A stretch of 64,000 nt of DNA from Mytilus galloprovincialis (taxonomy: Eukaryota; Mollusca; Bivalvia; Mytilida; Mytilidae): the NCBI RefSeq assembly GCF_965363235.1, contig NC_134847.1, positions 75,894,268 through 75,958,267 on the forward strand, given 5' to 3'. The notes below the pieces were generated by a model that searched no databases, was not told where the DNA came from, and saw only the letters and a program-made list of their open reading frames with translations. Made by a program: the position numbers and the translations under genes. This document shows, piece by piece, positions 23,617 through 35,200 of this stretch (positions are counted from its first letter, which is position 1; each line of letters opens with the position of its first letter).

Positions 23617-25626
23617 ATACCACATTTTTGTAGATATCTGTAGCACACCCTCTCTAGAGTCCATAAAATAAATAAAAACATACAAAGTGTATATTCATAA
23701 CTAATTTATTCATAACATGCCAGTTATCACAGTTAATTACAAAAAATAACTAAAGATTTATAAAACAAAACCTGGCAAAATTAAAACAAATACAAAGAGC
23801 ACATAAAGGGGATATCTTTTCCTGCATACAAGCACCTTTCAATAAAATGTTATATATTTCTATAGTGTAAAGAGATTTTTTATGTGTAAAATTTGTCAGT
23901 AGGAAGATAAAAGTAAACATAAATGTAAAGGGCTTTAACTTTTTTGTTAATTCATAATTTACACAATTACTTTATAAAGTTAGATGGCCAATTAGCACCT
24001 ATTGGTTTTAATTCATTTGATAGTACTTTTTAAGAGAAAGTGTATTTTATACCCGTAATAAGTGTTTATAATGTTGTTTGTTTTCTTTTGTATAATTGTT
24101 TTTAATAGTATGGTGTTTTATGCTAAGATATATTGATGTATGTAATAGATGTATTATAAATGTATTTTAATCTGTGTTTTTACAGTCTCTCATAACTCTT
24201 TTTAGAGTGTCTCTCTTAAAAATTGTTAATATTATATTGTGTTGTATATCAGATGTATTAAAGAGGTGAGACTCTATAAATAAATTATTTGTTTGTTTGT
24301 TTTGTTTTTTGTTTTGATAAATAATCATACCCAAGGATTATATTGTTGACCATACTGCCTAAAAGTCTGGACTATAGAATATCACCAATTTACATATTAG
24401 CTTTTTTCTGTTACTAGAGGTTAAATCAGTATGACCAAACATTGATCTGTTGTATACAGTTTATAGTTTTCATTCCTAGAAGTTTGATAAATACCAAGTA
24501 TATAATCAGCTTAAAGCATGTGGTTTTTGTTTTAGAGGATTTTATTCATCAATAAAAATAAGCACCTAGCAAAAAATCTCACTAAACACTGTGGTACACA
24601 TGTTCACATGGTTGTCAGATTTTAATTTTTATTTCTATTGTTTCAAAACAAATGATACTAAAGTTAGTTTCTTATCTTGAATGACAGAAGGGAAGGACAA
24701 CAACTTTGATAACAGGGTGGGGAGGTCTTCACATTGCATACAACCACTTTGCAATTTATATTTGCAAAGGAGATGAAAGACTCGTGATTTCCACATTTAC
24801 TTTAGGTAACATATTATTTAACATTATCAATTCCCTAAAGTAAAATGACAATTGATCCATGTAAAAATGTTTGAACTTATTAGACATATCAATCTTCATT
24901 TTCAAAATCTAATTTCTATATTTTCAGTAAATCAAATAATTTAATAAAATGCATAGAAGCAAGATGTATATCATCATGACATGTGGTTATTTTATGCAGT
25001 CAATGTTTCATAAATCAACAGATAAAATCTTGCCATGAAATGTTTTGTATCAAAAAAGTAAAAATAACAAATATAATGGCATTATTAATTTAACAATATA
25101 CTCCAGACTTGTTTTTTTATCTATTATAAATAACTGTTGCAAAATGTTCTGTGTGCTATTGATCATTAGTTATGACCCCAATCAAGATGTAATAGTTGTA
25201 AAAAGCAGTTAAAAAAACATCAAAGGAACTGAAATTATTAAGGACTTCGGTATAAGAATTTGGCAAAAAAGAAGTAGAACTTTGAAGAAAAAAAATGTGG
25301 AACACAGTGTATCCAGATAAAGGTTGATGCCATACATCAAGAAGCTGTGACTAGATATTCACCCTAAAGATGTAACAGAAATCAGTTATATACTGCAGCT
25401 GTGCTATTTGAGCAGTCAAATAGCATTGAATGTATATTCGTATGTGATATACAGTCACTGACCATATATCGCCTTGTTTATGTTCGTTGACAATGCATTT
25501 CCATACAGTTTTATTTATGACGTCAATAAAACATACAGGTTTCGCAGAATTTTAACCTCATCCACTGGAAATTAAAAAAAAAAAAGGGTTTTACCCTAAA
25601 TTCTTCATTTAGAACATCTATATAAG
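23617..25626. other. No gene seen
   Basis: AT-rich sequence. Near 24262-24320, gactctataaataaattatt is followed by a (TTTG)n run, which looks like the 3' end of a LINE- or SINE-type repeat. On the minus strand an AATAAA at 25510-25515 is the first canonical signal downstream of the NT5DC1-like stop codon. Confidence 0.4.
25510..25515 (-). promoter_or_regulatory. Candidate polyadenylation signal of the NT5DC1-like gene
   Basis: AATAAA on the minus strand about 750 bases after the stop codon at 26263; no canonical AATAAA or ATTAAA was spotted between. It would give a 3' UTR of about 0.75 kb containing the hairpin at 25640-25790. Confidence 0.35.
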
Positions 25627-25639
25627 AGTCGCAGTATAT

Positions 25640-25790
25640 AAAGAATAACCATACATTCTCTCGAAATATCAATATTATTTGTACTCTGCTCCAAACAGGT
25701 AGAAATGCTCGGCACAGCCTTCCTTCTACCTGTTTCTAAACTTTGTACAAATAACATTGATGTTTTCAGACAATGTATGGTTATTCTATA
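25640..25790. repeat. Long imperfect hairpin (foldback) in the likely 3' UTR
   Basis: The left arm starts agaataaccatacattctct and continues through ttatttgtac and aacaggtaga. The right arm has ttctacctgttt, gtacaaataac and ends acaatgtatggttattct. The arms are about 60 bp with several mismatches and a loop of about 20 bp (gctcggcacagcc). It could be a foldback MITE or a transcribed hairpin. Confidence 0.7.
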
Positions 25791-26262
25791 TACAAACATA
25801 CAGTACCCTGTTGAACATATATAACAGATGTCAAACAATAGTCTCTTCCTTTAGAGCAGGGTAATAAAAGCAAAAACATTTTAACAACAATTGATGCAAT
25901 TTAAGTTTGAATTTTATGAAATGTTCCTGGTTTTTACATGTGTATCAACATATGGTCTGCTTGCTCCTTTACAGCTCTTACCAATTATGATGTATTTTTA
26001 AGTTTCCATGTATATATCATTAAAATAAATAAAAAAAATAAAAAATAACTTATTAACTTGAACTGAAACATAATAAGTAATCTAGGATCATTTGGATTTC
26101 TTAATTTATAATTTGTATTTGCAACACAGCATGAACATAAACAGAGATCTTCTTTTTAAAATACTACTTTCAAGTTATTGCACTAAAACTTGAATGATTC
26201 AGCCCTAATTCTTAAATACAAATAATTCATACAGTATGTTATTTTACAATAATGTCTTCCTT

Positions 26263-29200
26263 TCATAACAAAGGTTTTGGTTTAGCAGGTGAAAAGCCAT
26301 CTGTACTGCCCACTTCATCACTAAATCTTTTGTACTTATGATCAATAGGCATTCCTGGAATTAAAACAAATATACATGATTATCAATACAACTTAAAGAT
26401 ATCAAATGTGTCTTGAAATGGGACAGTTTATTTTTCATTCTTTAAAAGTTAATAAAATTTTGCATAAATTTCACTCTGACAAAAGACAAGCATTTCCCTA
26501 AACTTATTAATGAGGCATATTTTTCCTGCATTAAAGCATCATAAATATAACTGGCTTACATAATATAACTTGAGTCAATCATTATATAGTGGGTCAAAAC
26601 CATTATCTGATTCAAAGTTGTTTTAGCAAACTTTTATACCTATTATTTTAACATTCACAAAAACCATAAAGATTGCCTGCCTGTAGGAAGATTTTGTGTT
26701 CAAGGGCAATTACTCCTATAAAAATACATAATTCTAAATATTCAAAAATCTATTAAAAATATATGAAAGTTATTTGGACGGTTGTAAAGACTTTGTCTAT
26801 AGTCATATCAACTGTTTTGTCAAGTGACAACAATTTTTCCACATATAACACATTTTTTTTCTGCATATATATACAATATATGTATGTTATCAGAAAATAT
26901 AAAATGTATTTGTATGAGCTTTAGAAACAGGACCAAAAGCAAGACTCCTTTGGGCTTTTTTCCTGTTTCGTAGCGAGTACAAATAAATTTCATATTTACC
27001 GATAAAGTACATTTATTGCATTTATCCTGAAATTACTCCCAAAACTTGAAAATTTAGTCATTGTCTCTAATTTCTCAAAGAAATTGACATAGTTGAAACG
27101 CAGACTGCAAAGAGGACCCCAAGATGAACTGGTTAGGAAACAAAAATATTCATATTACAGCTTGCTCAACATGGGAGTTCGGTAAACAAGAGACCTTACT
27201 TGTACAAGTACAAATAAAGCAAAAATTTACTTATATACCTGTTATTTGTACATCACAATAGTTGACTAATTGCAGGATAAATATATAAATATTTCGATAC
27301 CTACCTGCTATATATTCTATAAGTGGTACAGCTATTGCATTATATTTGCTGATAAGACGACCCCAGAATGTGTTCATATGTTTATCATGTTTTACATCTT
27401 CTTCTTCATGATAGAAAAATGAGCCCCATCCCTTAGATAACAGGAAAGACTCTTCTTCTGGATCTATATATAAATTAACCTGTAAAAACAAATCATGCTA
27501 TTATGTAAAACATATTAAAGTCTAAAGCCTTAAATTGTTTTATAAATCTAAACCATGACATTCATAATATAATAAGATCTAAACATTCAGTGAAAAAAAA
27601 TTACATTTGAAATACCATAAGCTAATTGGTTTTTTTTCAGGTTAAAATCAGTAACATAATTTTCTCATTAAAAATATTTTTGAATCTTACATCTCTTTTC
27701 GTTTTTTTGACTGTTGCTGTATCATCACATTCAAGATCTTTTGGTGTTAGGTGATATCCCTCTGCTTCCATTTCCTCCAACACTAATACTACATCCCACC
27801 CAGCATAGGTGTTAGCAGGGAAACTGTCAGAACATAAACTATCACCAAAATACACAACCTAAAAATAAAGCAGGGAAACTGTCAGAACTTTTTGGAATTT
27901 TGGATCCTCAATGCTCTCCAACTTTGTACTAGTTTGGCTTTATAAATATTTTGATATGAGTGTCACTGATGAGTCTTATGTAGACGAAACGCGCCTCTGG
28001 CGTACTAAATTATAATCCCGGTACCTTTGATAACTATCAGAACATAAACTATTACCAAAATACACAACCTGAAAATTATTAAAAATAATACTTTGCATAC
28101 ATTGTTCTGTGTTTAACTTAATAGTTTTGATTGATTCATGTTTTAAGTTTGATGTTGTTTGATTTTCTTAGTACAAATGTATCCTGAATTTACAATAAAA
28201 CATTGACCAATCAGTACATAAATGGGTGAATAGAGAACTCATAGTGAATACCAATGCATGGATCAATATATTTTTTATTGTTATAAAAAATTAAAGCTGA
28301 AGAGAAAAATAAGAACTGTCAAATATGAAATAGTTTAAATGTGGATGTAAGTTATTAAGGTCGGACCATGCACTAAGGAATGATATCTAATGCACTGAAA
28401 TACAGATACCGTGACGACAATACTTCTCTTACAAGGATCTCACAAAGATTTCAGGATCATGAAAAAACCCTGGTTTCTGATTTGAAGAACTTTAGGAATC
28501 CTTTGTAATAATGATAAGCTCTGTCCAAAATTAGCTAATATTATAATTACATGAACAGAAATGAAACCAATAGTGGTAAGATCCTTTTAAAACCTAAATG
28601 GGGTCCCAGGATAAGTATTTTATTCAGATTCCAATGCATTTGTACTAATATTAACAAAAATCTGTTCTTGGCAAATGATTGGTTGAAATCTTGTTATGAC
28701 ATCAAATTTTCTTGCTTTCTTTTAAATGTTCTATTGTGACTTTACGAAAGATGGCAACCATGCCTGATAACATCCCATATAAAGAACACAACTTTCTGAA
28801 AATCTTTGAAATGGAAGGATAAAAATCACTAAACAGATTCAATCACTATAATAGAATTTAAGTTAATAGACTTAAATTCAGTTATCGCCGGGGCCACTCA
28901 CGGATTGTGTTTCATGTTTTAGATTTACCCAACATGTGTGACGATATATTCTGTGACGTCATTTAGTCCTTTATAGAATTTCCTCGCAGCAAGCAAGCTG
29001 TTTAAATTTTGTAAGCGGTAAACTTGAAAATTGAAATGATAAAGTAAACTACTGTAAGAATTTGTATGGTTATAAACTGACTCATGCTTCTAATGTTTAT
29101 TAGAAGTACTAATCTTAGAAAGAATTCGTTTTATCGATCCATTTTTTAACCATATTGCATCGCCACGTGGAGAGCACATGAGAAATTGGTCCCATGAATG

Positions 29201-32200
29201 GATTATTCGTTTTCATTTTTATAATTATTTAATTTTTACAAGTGTGAGTAATTAGATGCAACATTGTCCTAAGATTTGCAGACTATAATGATTATCATGT
29301 TTACCATGCGTCATTGTATATTTCTACATAAATTAGATGCACGACGAGTTTAATTTGTTTTTAGTTTAATTTTTTTTTATATATTACCTTTTCCCCATAT
29401 CTTATACTATTGAAATTGAGTATTGACAGATCGTCTACTGCCTATGGGTAAGCCTAACAAATTGTATTTTGCGCTGTAACAGATCATGCAGGTTAGTAAC
29501 GTGTATTTAATGAACTCCTGAAAACTTCCGAATTAAAAGTAAATTTTCCTTAAGAGGGTATACATCGGTAATTGTGTATCTAGATCTTTTATAGCACATA
29601 TATACAGCAAATATTCCATGAAAGGATATGAACGTAAAAGGGACGTACTCTTTGGGGCGAAGGACCCAGGTTCGTAACCGGAAGTTCAACTTTCGATACA
29701 AATAAACAAAAATCTTGGAAATCTTGAACAGAGACGATACCCGGAGTTAAGAAGCAGTAGCCAAAAGAAATCATTGCTAAATGTTAGCTTGCTGGTGGAT
29801 TTAAGCAAATATTATCATTATCTGTATATATCCGGCTATAAATTTTGCGTGTACCTACACATTTGTGTACTAAAAATTGTCCAGAGTCGTTCATCACAGT
29901 GTCATGTATACATTTTTTAGTTGCTACTACTCTCTAGCCTAGACTAGGTCGATATGGTATGAATAGTTCAGTTAAATCAAGAATTTAGCCATATGTAAAC
30001 AGGCCACAGCTTGAATTATTGTTGTAATAACTCAATTATATACTAATATTACACTACATGTATGTTACTATCAACTGACTATGGATTTAAGTTAAATAAA
30101 TATATAAATCTGTATACATTGTGTATATACTAATTTTGAATTAAATTTTTTTAAATTATTGTAACTATTATCGACACAACTACATGTATGAGTATACATA
30201 ATTTTTAATTGTTATTGTTTCTTTGTACAGTCATTTGATTTTCTTATGTCAATGCTATGTAGAATGGTGGAACTAATATTTACTTTTTGTTGAGTTGTAG
30301 CACAATGTTGGGTAAATCAGTTAGAGACCTTGCTCGGCCACAGAACCCGGCCAAGGGTTGGAACAGTTGGACCAGAGACTTGGACAACAAGGACACACTA
30401 GTTTTTACAGATGGGTTACCAGACTGGACTGGATTCACGACTCATAACGCCACTAACTCAACTCCTTTGGTCACCTACATTTGTACATTGAATCATCATC
30501 GATGTTATTTATGCCAACCCCTAGAGCTTTGCATTGGTATGATCCAGTTGAGAATTTTTCAGGTAATCGTCAGATTTACTAGTTAAAAGCAGTATATTAC
30601 TTTTAAGTTAAACCCCCGCATGTACAAATGTACATGTGATTACAACATATAACAAACATATTTATATAGATTACGACAACTTTTTCTAATCTTATGGGTT
30701 AGTTTGAAAAGATTTGTTTAACGTTTATATTTTAGTTTCTAAACTTAATTGCTGAATGTGTTACTTTTACAAATTTATATGGCCTTACAATGATGGGATG
30801 CCGCATCATGTGTTTGAAATAAAAAACTTTCGTAAATATGAGGTTACATTTTGTACATTCTATATAATTGTTATATAATATATATATATATTAAATGAAT
30901 TTTGAATGGAGGACGCTATCGATTTATATAACATTATAATATTTATCTTGTTTAATAACCTGATAAAAAATCAGATATGCATGCACTGCATGAATACAGA
31001 TTTTGCAATAAAGTACCACAATTTAAAGGACAAAAGTTTATAGATGTGTATATTTATTGATCACTAATTTAGGACAGACTTCTTTTTGCTGTTTGCCACA
31101 AACCCTACAAATCAGTCTCAGGGTTTTGAACATTTTCATTATTATTGATTTTTTTTTTCTATACATGTATATATATATATTAAGGGAAAAAAGGGGTGCA
31201 ATGGGTTTATCTTGTAATCAACTTTTAAATGAGACTATTTTAAGTTTTGTGTAATTTAAATTTGTCAGTAGCAGTTAAACGGATATGTACATGTAATATT
31301 AGCAAATCTATTACAAACTAAGTTATTATTTACAGCTTGTCTTGCAGTCTACTCCACCGTTAAAAATCTTTAGTATTTAGGTGTCGAAAACAGCTTTAAT
31401 TTATATATATACTAGTCTAGAATGTATTGTAATCTTCATCGTGGGAATTCTAGAAGTTGCCCAATTTACGAGTATCGTACACTGTATGTTTAGGTGCCGT
31501 TTGTTATTTTAGGCTGGTGCATTACGAGGAACTTTTCATTTGCATAAATCATTGGCCCTACTGATTGCTTAGCAACAGTTGATTCCAAATTATGGTTGTT
31601 ATTTATTATGATTTATAGTACCGGTTGAATTTCAGTATCAGTTAGCATGAATGCTGGGACTATTTGAAATGTTATGCTTTTAATTATGAGGGTATTTAGA
31701 TGTTGTTAAGCACTTGTTTGTGCTTTGTTTTTTGTGTAACACAGGTCATTTTTTATAACTTTTGGATGTCCTAACAGGTAACTTTAACCAGGTTTACTTT
31801 GATTAATATAGGCTTTCTTGTGATATCCAAGTTCAAATCACCTTGTCCTTTAATAGAAATAAGGTTTCATTTGGGCAACCTGGTTCAAACCTAAGATGAG
31901 AGAGGGAGTGGTTGCTGCTGTTATACTAAATGTTTGTTTCTGCATACATGGATTTAGAGTAGACTCTAGTATAGGGTTCTCAAAGTCATTCTTTTAATTT
32001 GCGTTTGCCTGAGTTGATTCAGTTATTCTTGCTTCGTATTTATGGGCGTTTACATTATAATAATTTCACTCCTACAGTGTACATAGTCATCTTACACATT
32101 CAGGTATTGACCATCCAATCTTTTATGGTAATACACTTTACAACGGACAAATGTCAGCTTTTACCTCAAAAACTAACAAAACATAAAGCAAACTCATATA

Positions 32201-35200
32201 AAGTAGAAATACTGTTGCCTGCATATATATGGCTTATTTTGGCTTCAATATTGATTCATTTGCACATCTATGCTTCGACTAAAACTCCTTTATTTTTAAA
32301 CCAGTTGCAGGTATGATAAGAGTTATGTTTTTCTAATATATTTTATGGTGATATGATATTAAACCCCCATGACAGGTTGGTGCTAGATTTTCGTATATTC
32401 AAGACATAGTTTTTCGAACAGCTTAATTGGGGTCTGGAGCTGGCATGTTGGTAACTGTTCGTAGTCCCTTATTGATTTTTGTAATATCGTCATTTTCAAT
32501 TTTTGTGTTGTTAAATTTGATTTTTACTGTGCATATTGTTGTGCGTTGCTTCTTCTTCATTTAGTTGAGATTTTGAAACACTTGTTTAACCCCTCGCCAT
32601 TTAAGTATCTGTTCCAAGTCTGGGGCCTCTGGCCTATGTTAGTTTGGGATGAACTTTTATTTTAGATTTGAGTTTAGTATGATTTTCATTATCACTATTC
32701 AGTGATCTGGAAAAAATCATTATGGATGAAGCCATTACTGGTTTTTAGAGGGATTCCTTCAGATGCTTGGCCCCAACTGCAGATGTTTATCCTGCTATTA
32801 CCCCAAGGGAATTTTTACAGTTATTTCAGACATTTAGTAACCGTTTATTTGTAAGTTCCACACCACCCGTACATACCATGTATCAGAGAGGACAGTCTTT
32901 CTTTTTTTGATGAGTTCGGTTCTCCAGTTGATTTATTGAATTCGTTTCCTATCTCTTTATGAATTGTTAAGGTATTGCTTACTTGTACATTTTGTATCTC
33001 TCTCAACAAAAATTGTGACATTACTTATTTACTAGAATTGGATATTTTTTTTATTTTTTTTTTTTTTTTAGTAATTTAATGTTTGTCAAAATTGAGGTTT
33101 GAGTTTTTAAGAAGGTATTAAACACTCCAGGTTAGAGTCATGCTGAAGTTTAGCACTATTTTCTTATCTTGTGTTGGTATGAATTCAGTGTATTTGAAGC
33201 TGTCCTTTCATTGATTTTGGAGGATTTTTAATGGGTTGGAGATCCAATACTGACACTTAATACAGGGTTTTACAGAAGAATTATTATTTTTCTTGATTTA
33301 TTATGCTTTAAATTGTATTCATATTACTATGTAGCTATACTTCCATGTAGCTATTTGCCGAACAGAATTGTAGGAGATTTTTAATGTTTGATGTTTTAAT
33401 AGTAGAATCCTCAATAGTAAGTATGTTTTTGTAGCAGACTGACATCCTCCAGATGGGGTTGACTTAGGTCTAGCCACAGAAATGCATTTTTGTGGTGGCA
33501 TATTTGTCGCTTGTTAAAAAGTTAACTCAGAATATATAATGAAACTATAAGGATCCGACATATGTTTAATAAACTTGTAGTGGTATTGACACAGGTAGTT
33601 CTAGAGTGGGTCTTTGCCAATGAGATGAAGAACATGATCAGATGGAGTGTGAGATTCATCATTCTTAAGTAAGGATTGTCTCAATTTAGACCAATGCAAA
33701 CATGGACTGGTGCCGCTATAGAAGTTACAACTATTTATTGCCGTTATAATAAGCTGTTGGGTTGCTACATAAAATATTATGATTTTCGATCAGACCAGAA
33801 CATTTTCAACTAGATGTTTTTCACTTGTCACCCTTAACCTGCTTATGAAATGAATTCTTAACATCTTTATATTAGTTGTTGATATACTATAATACTATAT
33901 TTTATGATATACAACTACAATCAACTATCTTGTGGTTTGCTGTAGTTTTGGTAAGTATTTTTATCTGTGTAGGTAAAATTTGTTGTTCACAAAACTTCAT
34001 CAAGATTATTTAACATATATTATGTACCAGTTGTACTTTAAATAAAAATATCTATTTATCTATCTAGACATTTATCATATATATGGACCAGTTGAGCGTT
34101 AAATAAAATAGCTATCTATCTACCTAGATTATTTAATATATATATGTACCAAGTTGTACGTTAAATAATATCTATCTATCTATCTATCTAGATTATTTAA
34201 TATATATATATATTTATATATTTACCAAGTTGTACGTTAAATAAAAATATCTATTTATCTACCTATCTGTAGTTATCTCATATCTGGTTCACAGCTTTGC
34301 AGCGAACCGCCCTTTTTATGGCGGTTGACAGAGTCTCTGTTTTCCTCCGTCAATGTGGCAGAATTCGCTGCATAGAATCTTAATGTTAACTATGAAATTT
34401 TAGGTTTTTGGATAATACAGACTACACTTGTGTATCCCACGGTGTTTTCTAAATTTAAAGCACCAGTGTATCCCACGGTGCATCTTTACATTTTCATATA
34501 TATCTATCTTCACATCTATCTATCTACCTGGTTGCCATATTATCTTCGGGTAACCGACCATAGATCTATCTACATATACATGGGTCTATGGTCTATCTAT
34601 CTATATATATATATTATATATTGTATGAATCTATCATATTATGAATAAAAGCTGTGGCCAGATATCGCCAAACCATATATGTATTTTGTTTTAATGGCAC
34701 CATCTGAGATAATAGAATTTAAGTTAATAGACTTAAATTCAGTTATCGCCGGGGCCACTCACGGATTGTGTTTCATGTTTTAGATTTACCCAACATGTGT
34801 GACGATATATTCTGTGACGTCATTTAGTCCTTTATAGAATTTCCTCGCAGCAAGCAAGCTGTTTAAATTTTGTAAGCGGTAAACTTGAAAACCCGCCCTC
34901 CCACTCCTTTTTATTGAACAAGATACTGCTCTTTTGTATTTATTTTTCAGGTTTGTGTCGGTGATAGTGATGATACAGATTTGACTGATGATGTTAACTT
35001 GTTTGCTGTTGAGAAAAGTGACTTTTATTTGAACTTTGAGTATCATAAATATATTCCCGTAAATGGCAGAATTCGCTGCATAGAATCTTAATGTTAACTA
35101 TGAAATTTTAGGTTTTTGGATAATACAGACTACACTTGTGTATCCCACGGTGTTTTCTAAATTTAAAGCACCAGTGTATCCCACGGTGCATCTTTACATT

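Noticed and set aside
34430-34648. Identical 72-residue ORFs here and at 35138-35356
   Set aside because: They are by-products of the duplicated B block and are made largely of tatctatc and TA runs.
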